Assembly (NCBI GenBank): GCA_021152595.1
Contig: JAGKVC010000090.1
Location: forward strand, 1 to 13,317
Length of the DNA: 13,317 bases
Direction of reading: 5' to 3'
From: Clostridia bacterium
GTDB lineage: Bacteria; Bacillota; Clostridia; Oscillospirales; Ruminococcaceae
Part shown: positions 1-6,617 of the stretch, in pieces
How positions within the stretch are numbered: the first letter of the stretch is position 1
Layout of the letters: every line of letters starts with the position of its first letter
Position numbers and translations under genes: made by a program
The notes under the pieces: generated by a model
Seen by the model: the letters and a program-made list of their open reading frames with translations, nothing else
Databases searched by the model: none
Told to the model about the DNA's origin: nothing

Positions 1-794
1 TCACTGATCTCCGCCGCCATCGTCTGACGGGTTTCAGGCGCCTTGCCGCCGTGTGCCGCAAAGCCGAGTCCCGCAAAAATCACAGCAAATGCTGCGATTG
101 CCGCCGTATTGAGTCCGAAGTGCTTCTCGGGCTTTTTCGCTGTCAGGTACCACTTGCGCGTTCTGCATACTGCATACCCGATAAACACCGCGCCGTAGAC
201 AAGCAGCGAAAAGAATGCGCCGTCTCTGCCGGCTCTCGCCTTCCGGAAATTCAGCAGCAGGACATGCGCCGGAATGAGCGCATAAAAGAGATATGCAAAC
301 CGCTGGATCGCCTTCCACTTTTTTGCCTTCATTTTTCTGCGGATCTTCTGCACGGAAAGCACCGTCAGCGGCAGCATGATTGCCATGAGCAGAATGCACA
401 CGATCAGATTCGCCGCATCCGCATGTTTCAGCCAGCGCGGAAAGAACGAAATGCCGTAGCCGACGGCGTGTCCGAGTGTCAGGATTGCAGAAAAGATGGA
501 AAGCTGTCCGCGCTGCGGCATGAGCTTCTTCATCAGCGGTGAGGAATTCGGCAGTGCGCCGGTCCACATCACAACCGCCCAGCAGGCAGCCGCGAGGGTG
601 CCCTTTGTGAGCTGCGCAAGCACATAGTCATTGAGCCACGCAGGGATCCCGCCCGGATGCAGATTGACGAGGCACACCGCCCCGATGCTCAGAATCGCCG
701 CCGCAATGTAAAAAGGTGCCGGATGCTTCCGCAGCGCGCCGCCGCAGAGAAGCGCAAAACAGACGGCAATTCCGAGTGAAATCAGGAACAGCAT
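1..794 (-). CDS. Ferric-reductase-like transmembrane protein, partial at left edge
   Basis: The frame is open from ATG 794 to the window edge (264 codons seen, 3' end missing). It encodes a polytopic membrane protein with hydrophobic stretches near residues 2-20, 27-45, 62-80, 98-117, 127-147, 165-182, 194-209 and 229-247. Histidines H109 (TLGHAVGY) and H177 (IPAHVLL), with the basic loop KIRRKMKAKKW between them, resemble the heme-ligating core of the ferric reductase/MsrQ superfamily. Such proteins pass electrons across the membrane; a metal-reducing role here is inferred from context. It starts 3 nt after the stop of the wall-anchored gene, with GGAGAA eight bases upstream of the ATG, so the two are cotranscribed. 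The visible part ends just after the last membrane span, where some relatives carry a soluble flavin-binding domain; that cannot be checked here. Confidence 0.7.
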   Translation of the reverse strand, partial: MLFLISLGIAVCFALLCGGALRKHPAPFYIAAAILSIGAVCLVNLHPGGIPAWLNDYVLAQLTKGTLAAACWAVVMWTGALPNSSPLMKKLMPQRGQLSIFSAILTLGHAVGYGISFFPRWLKHADAANLIVCILLMAIMLPLTVLSVQKIRRKMKAKKWKAIQRFAYLFYALIPAHVLLLNFRKARAGRDGAFFSLLVYGAVFIGYAVCRTRKWYLTAKKPEKHFGLNTAAIAAFAVIFAGLGFAAHGGKAPETRQTMAAEIS

Positions 795-797
795 AAA

Positions 798-2306
798 TTA
801 TTCTCCGCGCTTCTTGCGTCCGAGCATGACGACTGCGGATGCCGCTGCGAGCAGTGCAGCAGCAGCGCCGACGCCTGCATCACCGGTCTTCGGCGAAGAG
901 GTCGATTTGCTCGAAGAGGAAGAGGAGGACTTTGCAGTTGTGGTAACAGCCGCAGCAGCCTTTGCTGTGGTCGTGGTAACAGCAGCAGCCGGAGCGGTGG
1001 TTGCAGTGGCAGCAGCAGTCGTCTCGGCAGCCTGTGCGCTGATGGTGATATCGAGCGTCTTGGTGTAGCCGGTTGCAGCAACAGCGATCTGATAATTGCC
1101 GTTTTCGCCGTCTGCAAAGACCTTGCCGGTTCTGCTTTCCGCAGCAAAGTCGATTGCGCCGTCATCGGTGATAACCTTGACAGCACCTCTGCCGGATGCA
1201 TTCAGCTTGGTCTCGCCGACCGTGACGGATGCCAGATTCTTCATGAAGTTTGCAGCCTCTGCGTCGGTTGCATCGTCCGCCTTGACGATCTTGCCGTCTG
1301 CGTATTTGACCGGCAGCTTGTCGGTTGTCAGCGTATAGGATGCGCTCAGGTCTGCATACTTGCCGCTGCCGTCAGAGAGCTTGAGGGAGTAGCTGCCCGG
1401 CATTGCGTCGGTGTAGCTGATCTCGCCGTTCTCAACGGTAAAGCCTTCGCCTGCGGTATACTTCTTGTCGTAATCCGCCGGAATGCCGTCCTCGGTGATT
1501 GCGGTCTTGCCGGTACCGGCAGCGCTGTCCGCAGCAGCAATGGAGCCTGCGAACTTCACGGGGATATAGGTATCGGTCTCTACGGTGACATAGCCTGCCT
1601 TGGTGATCAGAACGATCTCCTTGACGGTGCTGCCCATGAGTCCGGTATATGCTGCATAATCGAGCTTATTGCCGTGCGGCTCCTCGGTCTTGATGCCGGA
1701 GGACCATGCGATCTCGCCGCGCCAGATATTCTGCTCATGACGCATTGCATAGCCCTTTCCGTCTGCGGTTCTGAGGATTGCGCCGCGATACTTGGTATCG
1801 AAGCCTTCCGGCTGATCTGCAAGGTCAATCAGATAGTCGCCCCACGGTGTTTCGGTCGAGAGCTTCACGGCTGCGGTGACCTTTTCCGGAGATGCATCCT
1901 GCACTGCGGAGAAAGTCGCCTTGCCGTCTGCAACGGTCACATTCTTGTATGCTTCCGGTGCTGCGTCGAGTTTTGCAAAGCCGTAGTTATTGTCACCAAG
2001 CGCATCGAGATCCGCCTGCGAAATCGCAACCGGATAGGTTACGCCGAGAATTGTGTCGTCGCCGTTGTTGTAGGAGCCTTCAAACAGCTCGCCCTCGCCG
2101 TTCTTGAGTACCTTCGTCTTGGTTGCGGAGGTGACTGCATCGACCTCGCCTGCGCCCTCGCCGAGCTCAGCGGCATAGAAATCGGTGTAGGGAATATTCA
2201 TGGTGCCGTAGACCACGCTGTCCTCTGCTGCGGCAGAAAGCGGCATCGCAGAGACTGCGACTGCAACTGCTGCGGCTGCTGTCAGAATTTGGATTTTTCT
2301 CTTCAT
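798..2306 (-). CDS. Secreted, sortase-anchored Tp47-like surface protein
   Basis: 502 aa. Residues 1-27 form a signal peptide (MKRK, then an Ala/Val-rich core ending SAAA-ED). The body from about residue 33 (YGTMNIPYTDFYAAELG) to about 250 resembles the Treponema Tp47 lipoprotein: compare its YADYWAGELG start, and the YTGLMGS and ITKAGYVTV segments here with the later Tp47 domain. From about 415 to 470 there is a Thr/Ala/Ser wall-spanning linker, then SPKTG (471-475), a hydrophobic segment and the basic tail GRKKRGE, the classic sortase sorting signal. Tp47 was once called a penicillin-binding protein, but that does not fix the function here. The operon partner (ferric-reductase-like), the promoter with two iron-cluster operators and the divergent feo operon suggest a surface metal, heme or electron-transfer role. 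Start: ATG 2306 with AAAGGAGAA upstream. Confidence 0.75.
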   Translation of the reverse strand: MKRKIQILTAAAAVAVAVSAMPLSAAAEDSVVYGTMNIPYTDFYAAELGEGAGEVDAVTSATKTKVLKNGEGELFEGSYNNGDDTILGVTYPVAISQADLDALGDNNYGFAKLDAAPEAYKNVTVADGKATFSAVQDASPEKVTAAVKLSTETPWGDYLIDLADQPEGFDTKYRGAILRTADGKGYAMRHEQNIWRGEIAWSSGIKTEEPHGNKLDYAAYTGLMGSTVKEIVLITKAGYVTVETDTYIPVKFAGSIAAADSAAGTGKTAITEDGIPADYDKKYTAGEGFTVENGEISYTDAMPGSYSLKLSDGSGKYADLSASYTLTTDKLPVKYADGKIVKADDATDAEAANFMKNLASVTVGETKLNASGRGAVKVITDDGAIDFAAESRTGKVFADGENGNYQIAVAATGYTKTLDITISAQAAETTAAATATTAPAAAVTTTTAKAAAAVTTTAKSSSSSSSKSTSSPKTGDAGVGAAAALLAAASAVVMLGRKKRGE

Positions 2307-2384
2307 ACAGAACTTCTCCTTTGGTTCATTCGGTTCGCGCCGCAGAGCAGCGCTGATTGCGGATACGGTCAGGCTACTGAATAA

Positions 2385-2402
2385 GGTTAGCTAATCCTAA
2401 CC
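2385..2402. promoter_or_regulatory. Iron-cluster palindrome 1 (putative DtxR-type operator)
   Basis: GGTTAGCTAATCCTAACC: perfect GGTTAG/CTAACC arms separated by six bases. It lies in the leader of the Tp47-like operon, about 53-70 bases after the predicted start. Confidence 0.65.
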
Positions 2403-2435
2403 GTTCGGCAAAAGAAACCGGACTTTCCGTCCGTT

Positions 2436-2453
2436 AATTAGCCGTCACTAACC
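2436..2453. promoter_or_regulatory. Iron-cluster palindrome 2 (putative DtxR-type operator)
   Basis: AATTAGCCGTCACTAACC: TTAG-N6-CTAA core, directly after the predicted start of the Tp47-like transcript, where a bound repressor would block initiation or clearance. Confidence 0.65.
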
Positions 2454-2461
2454 CGTTGCAT

Positions 2462-2490
2462 ATTATACCATTTTAATCGGCATTTGTCAA
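2462..2490 (-). promoter_or_regulatory. Consensus sigma-A promoter of the Tp47-like operon
   Basis: Read on the minus strand: TTGACA, 17-base spacer, TATAAT, with an extended -10 (TGG before TATAAT). This is a full consensus promoter. The predicted start near 2455 gives a leader of about 150 nt. One operator-like palindrome lies immediately downstream of the start and another further into the leader, so a promoter this strong is presumably kept in check by a repressor. Confidence 0.88.
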
Positions 2491-2493
2491 GCG

Positions 2494-2535
2494 GAAAAAT
2501 AAAAAAGAAAAACCTTATGCAAAGCGCACAAGGTT
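2494..2535 (-). terminator. Intrinsic terminator on the minus strand inside the divergent control region
   Basis: On the minus strand AACCTTGTGC, loop GCTTT, GCATAAGGTT form a 10-bp stem (one G-U), followed by TTTCTTTTTTATTTTT. The shape is textbook rho-independent. It lies upstream of the Tp47 promoter and so would stop a leftward transcript that begins between 2540 and 2700, or insulate the leftward operon from upstream read-through. No gene that needs it is visible. Confidence 0.6.
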
Positions 2536-2538
2536 CAC

Positions 2539-2556
2539 CGTTAGCAGATGCTAATT
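2539..2556. promoter_or_regulatory. Iron-cluster palindrome 3 (putative DtxR-type operator)
   Basis: The core TTAGCAGATGCTAA (2541-2554) is TTAGCA-N2-TGCTAA, a nearly uninterrupted palindrome. It is about 90 bases from the Tp47 start and 80 from the feo start, so it is not obviously attached to either. A second inverted repeat, AATTCGG-N9-CCGAATT (2553-2575), abuts it. Confidence 0.6.
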
Positions 2557-2598
2557 CGGTTAGATTTGCCGAATTTCTGCCGGTACACAATTTATAGC

Positions 2599-2627
2599 TT
2601 GACAAATTCTGAGTAAAGTGCTAGAAT
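2599..2627 (+). promoter_or_regulatory. Sigma-A promoter of the feo operon
   Basis: TTGACA (2599-2604), 17-base spacer, TAGAAT (2622-2627). Predicted start near 2634, which falls inside palindrome 4. The strong boxes with an operator over +1 fit a promoter that is repressed when iron is plentiful. Confidence 0.85.
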
Positions 2628-2633
2628 ATGAAT

Positions 2634-2651
2634 GGTTAGAAAACTCTAACC
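2634..2651. promoter_or_regulatory. Iron-cluster palindrome 4 over the feo start site
   Basis: GGTTAGAAAACTCTAACC: perfect GGTTAG/CTAACC arms with six-base spacing, covering the predicted transcription start of feoA. Confidence 0.7.
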
Positions 2652-2667
2652 TGAATTTTAGATAGGC

Positions 2668-2685
2668 AATTAGCAAAAGCTAACG
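2668..2685. promoter_or_regulatory. Iron-cluster palindrome 5 in the feoA leader
   Basis: AATTAGCAAAAGCTAACG, core TTAG-N6-CTAA at 2670-2683. It begins 34 bases after palindrome 4 (about three helical turns), so two regulator dimers could sit on the same face of the DNA. Confidence 0.65.
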
Positions 2686-2710
2686 ACATATTTTGAAAGG
2701 ATGATTGGAT

Positions 2711-2923
2711 ATGTTACCGCTCAGTCTTGCAGATGCAGAAGTCGAGCATACAATCCGCAAAATCGGCGGAAGCCCGGAGCTGAAACAGCATCTTGAAAAT
2801 CTTGGATTCACCGTCGGCGGCACTGTCACGCTGATCAACACACTCGGCGAAAACGTGATCGTCAAGGTCAAGGAATCCCGTGTTGCGATCGGTGCGGATA
2901 TGGCACGCCGCATCATGGTCTGA
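2711..2923 (+). CDS. feoA: FeoA-domain protein, first copy
   Basis: 70 aa, a single FeoA SH3-like domain: the motif LENLGFTVGGTVTLINTLG is the 'lgl.pG..v.v' core and IVKVKESRVAIGADMARRIMV is the typical last strand pair ending at the C-terminus. FeoA proteins are small cytoplasmic partners that modulate FeoB ferrous iron transport. ATG 2711 is chosen over TTG 2705 because AAAGGA (2696-2701) then has a nine-base spacing. It is the first gene of the feo operon, behind the promoter with palindromes 4 and 5. Confidence 0.88.
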   Translation: MLPLSLADAEVEHTIRKIGGSPELKQHLENLGFTVGGTVTLINTLGENVIVKVKESRVAIGADMARRIMV

Positions 2924-2959
2924 GGACCGCTTATCATTTCCGGAGGAGGAAGAGAAAAT

Positions 2960-3181
2960 ATGAAAACGCTGAGAGAAGTCCCGATCGGCGAGACCGCAAA
3001 GGTCGTCAAGCTGCACGGCGAGGGCGCGATCAAGCGCCGCATCATGGATATGGGCATCACACGCGGCGTCGAGATCTATGTCCGCAAGGTTGCACCGCTC
3101 GGAGATCCGATTGAGATCAAAGTCCGCGGCTATGAGCTTTCGCTCCGCAAGGCAGATGCCGAGCTCGTTGAAGTGGAATAA
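2960..3181 (+). CDS. feoA: FeoA-domain protein, second copy
   Basis: 73 aa, a second FeoA domain: LREVPIGETAKVVKLHGEGA, then RRIMDMGITRGVEIYVRKVAPLGDPIEIKVRGYELSLRKADAELVEVE. The MDMGITRG turn, the APLGDPIEIKVRGYELSLR strands and the acidic end are hallmarks, and this copy is closer to textbook FeoA than the first. GGAGGAGGA lies nine bases before ATG 2960. Tandem, non-identical FeoA proteins ahead of FeoB are common in Clostridia, and the two may have separate roles in gating or assembling the transporter. Confidence 0.92.
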   Translation: MKTLREVPIGETAKVVKLHGEGAIKRRIMDMGITRGVEIYVRKVAPLGDPIEIKVRGYELSLRKADAELVEVE

Positions 3182-3219
3182 TTCCGAAAAAGAGCGCTTA
3201 GAATTGTATTATTATCAGC

Positions 3220-3237
3220 GGTTAGCATTCTCTACCG
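3220..3237. promoter_or_regulatory. Iron-cluster palindrome 6, imperfect, between feoA2 and feoB
   Basis: GGTTAGCATTCTCTACCG: the left arm is perfect, the right arm CTACCG has one change. It lies 20 bases before feoB. No convincing -35/-10 pair accompanies it, so it is either an internal control point or chance. Confidence 0.4.
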
Positions 3238-3256
3238 CAGGAAAGGAAGAAAAGGA

Positions 3257-5746
3257 ATGGATCTCCGCATTGCCCTCGCAGGCAACCCGAACTCCGGTAA
3301 AACAACGCTGTTCAATGCGCTGACAGGCTCGAATCAGTTTGTAGGAAACTGGCCGGGCGTTACCGTTGAGAAAAAGGAAGGCAAGCTCAAAAAGCATGAC
3401 GGCGTGATCGTCACGGACCTTCCGGGCATTTACTCGCTCTCCCCGTACACACTGGAGGAGGTTGTCGCCCGAAACTACCTGATCGGTGAGCGTCCGGACG
3501 CAATCCTCAACATCATTGACGGTACGAATCTGGAGCGTAACCTCTACCTGACCACACAGCTCGTCGAGCTCGGCATTCCGGTCGTCATTGCAATCAACAT
3601 GATGGATATTGTCGAGAAGAACGGCGATAAGCTCAATACAAAGGAGCTTTCCCGTCAGCTCGGATGTCAGATCGTCGAAATCTCCGCGCTCAAAAGCAAA
3701 GGCGTCACGGAGGCTGCTGAGGCAGCAATCAAAGCCGCCAAGGAGACCAAGACGATTCCGCAGCATACCTTCTCGGGACCTGTTGAGCATGCAATCGCAC
3801 ATATCGAAGAGGCTGCCGTCCATGATTTGCCGGAAGAGCAGCAGCGCTGGTACGCAATCAAGATCTTCGAGCGCGACGACAAGGTTCTCGAAAAGCTGAA
3901 TATCCCTGAGGATACGCTCAGCCACATCGAAAAGGATATCGCAGCGGCGGAAAAAGAGCTGGACGACGATGCAGAGAGCATCATCACGAATGAGCGCTAT
4001 GTCTACATCGCTTCGATCATCAAGGCATGTTATAAAAAGCACGATGCCGGCAAGCTCTCGAGCTCCGATAAGATCGACAAGATCGTCACAAACCGGATTC
4101 TCGGTCTGCCGATCTTCGCGCTGATCATGTTCCTTGTATACCTGATTGCGATGAAGGGACCGGGCGCATGGGCGACCGACTGGACAAATGACAATCTCTT
4201 CGGCGACGGTTTCCACCTGTTTGGCATGGGCTCCTCGGAATATGAGGAGAAGGCAGGCGAATATGAGGAGGCTGCAAATGCTGTCAGCGCCTACTATGAG
4301 CTTGACACCGAAGCAGAGGATTTCAGTGAGGAGACCGTCCTTGCAGAGATGAAGGCAGTTTCCGGCGGGGAATCCGCAGTCATCACAGTTGAGGATGAGG
4401 AAACCCTCGAAACAATCGAAAAGACTGTTTACTTCAATTCTGTTCCGGATGATGCGAACGAAGAAGAAGTGATCGGCGTCTCTTATCAGGATGCAGTCGC
4501 ATACTTTGAAAAGAACGGCTTTGAGGAGCCGGATCCGGCAGATTACGGCACATGGATCCCGGGCATTCCGGTTCTCGTTGAGAATCTGCTGGATAAGGCA
4601 GGCGCGGCTGACTGGCTGAAAGGTCTGATCCTTGACGGTATCGTTGCCGGTGTCGGCGCGGTTCTCGGCTTCGTGCCGCAGATGCTCGTGCTGTTCCTGC
4701 TGCTCGCATTCCTTGAGGCATGCGGCTACATGGCACGTATTGCATTCGTTCTGGACCGTGTCTTCCGCAAATTCGGTCTCTCCGGCAAATCCTTCATCCC
4801 GATGCTCGTCGGCACGGGCTGCGGCGTTCCGGGCATCATGGCGAGCCGTACCATTGAAAATGAGCGCGACCGCCGCATGACCATCATCACCACGACCTTT
4901 ATCCCCTGCGGCGCAAAGGTGCCGTTCATCGCAATGATCGCAGGTGCGATCTTCGGCGGTTCCCCGTGGATTGCAGTTTCCGCATATTTCATCGGCATGG
5001 CGGCAATCATTATTTCCGGTATCATGCTGAAAAAGACCAAGCCGTTCGCAGGCGAGCCGGCACCGTTCGTCATGGAGCTTCCGGCATACCACATGCCGAC
5101 GCTCAGCAACGTCCTCCGCTCGATGTGGGAGCGCGGCTGGTCCTTCATCAAGAAGGCGGGCACGATCATCCTGCTCTCGACGATCATCGTCTGGTTCACA
5201 TCTTACTTTGGCTTCACGGACGAAGGCTTCCGCATGCTGGAAGAGGATGAGCTGGATCTCTCGATCCTCGCAAAGATCGGCAGCCTGATCGCATGGATCT
5301 TCGCACCGCTCGGCTGGGGCAACTGGCAGGCTGCTGTTGCATCCATCACCGGTCTTGTTGCAAAGGAAAACATCGTCGGCACAATGGGCATTCTCTACGG
5401 CGGCGGCGAAACCACCGTCTGGCAGTCGCTCGGTGCTGCATTCACCGGCATCACCGGCTTCTCCTTCCTCGTATTCAACCTGCTCTGCGCACCCTGCTTC
5501 GCTGCAATCGGTGCAATCAAGCGTGAGATGAACAACGCCAAGTGGACATGGTTCGCAATCCTCTATCAGTGCGCATTTGCATATGCAATCGCGCTGATGA
5601 TCAACCAGTTCGGCGGACTGTTCACCGGCAAGGTCAATGCAATCGGTCTGATCTTTGCGGTCGCAGTTCTCGGCGTAATGATCTACATGCTGTTCATCAA
5701 GAAGTATCAGGAAGCAAAGACGCTGACCGAAAAGCTGAAGTCCTGA
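3257..5746 (+). CDS. feoB: Ferrous iron transporter B
   Basis: 829 aa inner-membrane Fe(II) transporter. N-terminal G domain: G1 GNPNSGKT (9-16), G3 DLPG (54-57), G4 NMMD (114-117), G5 SALKSKG (143-149), then a helical GDI-like region to about 275. Membrane part: TM1 about 283-299, gate motifs GCGVPG (521-526) and PCGAKVP (550-556), a second gate half from about 620, and a C-terminal LLCAPCFAAIGAIKREM segment. Between TM1 and the gate there is an acidic hydrophilic insert at about 322-430, which makes it longer than E. coli FeoB (773 aa) despite a short C-terminus. It lies in the operon behind two feoA genes and before the Cys-rich partner. ATG 3257 follows purine-rich AGGAAAGGAAG. All catalytic and gate motifs are intact, so it should be functional. 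Confidence 0.98.
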   Translation: MDLRIALAGNPNSGKTTLFNALTGSNQFVGNWPGVTVEKKEGKLKKHDGVIVTDLPGIYSLSPYTLEEVVARNYLIGERPDAILNIIDGTNLERNLYLTTQLVELGIPVVIAINMMDIVEKNGDKLNTKELSRQLGCQIVEISALKSKGVTEAAEAAIKAAKETKTIPQHTFSGPVEHAIAHIEEAAVHDLPEEQQRWYAIKIFERDDKVLEKLNIPEDTLSHIEKDIAAAEKELDDDAESIITNERYVYIASIIKACYKKHDAGKLSSSDKIDKIVTNRILGLPIFALIMFLVYLIAMKGPGAWATDWTNDNLFGDGFHLFGMGSSEYEEKAGEYEEAANAVSAYYELDTEAEDFSEETVLAEMKAVSGGESAVITVEDEETLETIEKTVYFNSVPDDANEEEVIGVSYQDAVAYFEKNGFEEPDPADYGTWIPGIPVLVENLLDKAGAADWLKGLILDGIVAGVGAVLGFVPQMLVLFLLLAFLEACGYMARIAFVLDRVFRKFGLSGKSFIPMLVGTGCGVPGIMASRTIENERDRRMTIITTTFIPCGAKVPFIAMIAGAIFGGSPWIAVSAYFIGMAAIIISGIMLKKTKPFAGEPAPFVMELPAYHMPTLSNVLRSMWERGWSFIKKAGTIILLSTIIVWFTSYFGFTDEGFRMLEEDELDLSILAKIGSLIAWIFAPLGWGNWQAAVASITGLVAKENIVGTMGILYGGGETTVWQSLGAAFTGITGFSFLVFNLLCAPCFAAIGAIKREMNNAKWTWFAILYQCAFAYAIALMINQFGGLFTGKVNAIGLIFAVAVLGVMIYMLFIKKYQEAKTLTEKLKS

Positions 5747-5769
5747 GGACAGAAAAAGGAGCTGATAAT

Positions 5770-5940
5770 ATGTTCGCATGGCTCTCGGAAAATCTCGGTA
5801 CAATCGTGATTTCGATTGTGCTGCTCGCAATCGTTGCGGCGATCATCGCCTCAATGGTCAAGGATAAGAAGCAGGGCAAATCCTCCTGCGGAAATAATTG
5901 CAGCCATTGTGCGCTCAGCGGCTCCTGTCACAAGCATTAA
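5770..5940 (+). CDS. FeoB-associated Cys-rich membrane protein
   Basis: 56 aa: one membrane helix (about 10-30, TIVISIVLLAIVAAIIASMV), a KDKK stop-transfer, then a short Cys/His tail CGNNCSHCALSGSCHKH with four cysteines and two histidines. This matches the small FeoB-associated Cys-rich family (PF12669 type), which in Firmicutes takes the place of FeoC. The cysteines could bind Fe(II) or a cluster at the inner mouth of FeoB. ATG 5770 has AAAAAGGAG upstream and lies 23 bases after the feoB stop. Confidence 0.88.
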   Translation: MFAWLSENLGTIVISIVLLAIVAAIIASMVKDKKQGKSSCGNNCSHCALSGSCHKH

Positions 5941-5943
5941 AGC

Positions 5944-5978
5944 AGACGGGAGATGTACAGACGGTGCATCTCCCGGTC
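5944..5978 (+). other. Stem-loop between the Cys-rich gene and the regulator gene
   Basis: CGGGAGATGTAC (5947-5958), loop AGACG, GTGCATCTCCCG (5964-5975): a 12-bp stem with one G-U. No U-run follows, so it is more likely an mRNA processing or stability element that separates expression of the transporter genes from the regulator than a full terminator. Confidence 0.55.
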
Positions 5979-5996
5979 TCTGTCAGGAGGAATCCC

Positions 5997-6443
5997 ATGA
6001 AACCAACCGAAAAACTGACTTCTGCCAATATCCGTTATCTGCTGACGATGAAAGGCTTTGCCGATTCGGGGAAAATGATCCGCGGCGCCTATCTTGCAGC
6101 CTGCCTGCATTATAAAAAATCGAGCGTGCATTCGATGCTGGAGACATTTCTCTCGCTCGGGCTGATCGAAAAAGCGGCCGGCGGCATCGTCTGCCTGACG
6201 GAAAAGGGCACTGACACTGCATCACGCTACCAGACCTACTACAGCAAGCTGGATTCCGTCATCCGGACCTGTTTTCCGGATCTCGAAGAACGGGAAAACG
6301 CAACGCTCGCGCTGCTTGCAGAGATTCCGGCTCCGGAGCTGGAAAAATTCAGCACCGGTCAGAGCGAAATCCTGCGCGCGTGTCTTTCCCGAGAAGAACA
6401 ATCCGCATACCCCCCTCAAGGACCGGAGAACGGCGCGGCGTAA
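5997..6443 (+). CDS. DtxR/MntR-like metal-responsive repressor
   Basis: 148 aa, the length of MntR. Residues 8-90 follow the DtxR winged-helix pattern: LTSANIRYLLTM (first helix), a helix-turn-helix around 30-55 with recognition helix KKSSVHSMLETFLSLGLIE, the wing GGIVCLTEKGT (62-72), then the long dimerisation helix. The usual metal ligands are not apparent: the position of the conserved histidine after the wing reads SRYQTYYSKL, and the E-x-x-E-H segment reads LEERENATLALL; the only histidines are H38 and H45. ATG 5997 follows AGGAGG with a proper gap. As last gene of the feo operon it is the best candidate to bind the seven local palindromes. The family call rests on the wHTH pattern; its metal, or whether it senses one, is unknown. 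Confidence 0.75.
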   Translation: MKPTEKLTSANIRYLLTMKGFADSGKMIRGAYLAACLHYKKSSVHSMLETFLSLGLIEKAAGGIVCLTEKGTDTASRYQTYYSKLDSVIRTCFPDLEERENATLALLAEIPAPELEKFSTGQSEILRACLSREEQSAYPPQGPENGAA

Positions 6444-6477
6444 AGGCTGCAATGCTCTCCGGAAATTACAAGCCACG

Positions 6478-6495
6478 AGTTAGCATATGCTACCC
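6478..6495. promoter_or_regulatory. Iron-cluster palindrome 7 upstream of the DUF2325 gene
   Basis: AGTTAGCATATGCTACCC contains the perfect 12-bp palindrome TAGCATATGCTA. A possible -10, TATAAA (6499-6504), lies just after it, so the palindrome would occupy the promoter spacer; no good -35 is seen. Confidence 0.55.
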
Positions 6496-6524
6496 GTTTA
6501 TAAACTTCTCACGAACCGAAGCAC

Positions 6525-6545
6525 CCTGCGCCCGGAAAGCGCAGG
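6525..6545 (+). other. Stem-loop in the DUF2325 leader
   Basis: CCTGCGC, loop CCGGAAA, GCGCAGG: a perfect 7-bp stem about 70 bases before the start codon. No U-run, so not a terminator. It may stabilise the leader. Confidence 0.45.
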
Positions 6546-6617
6546 ATGTGTCCGGATAAATACACCACACAATGTATCTTTTCAATAAAACGACAACCCA
6601 TAACAAAGGAGGAATCT

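Noticed and set aside
34..567. Frames on both strands inside the left-edge membrane protein
   Set aside because: Cys/Arg-rich compositions without membrane segments. The minus-strand frame from 794 gives a coherent polytopic protein coupled to its upstream gene.
1674..2384. Plus-strand frame of 236 codons across the Tp47-like gene
   Set aside because: Antisense shadow. The minus strand has a signal peptide, sorting signal, ribosome binding site and consensus promoter.
3215..5830. Open frame of 871 codons on the minus strand, antisense to feoB
   Set aside because: It is the mirror of feoB codon usage: Cys/Asp/Arg-rich with no recognisable domain and no ribosome binding site. feoB on the plus strand has every family motif.
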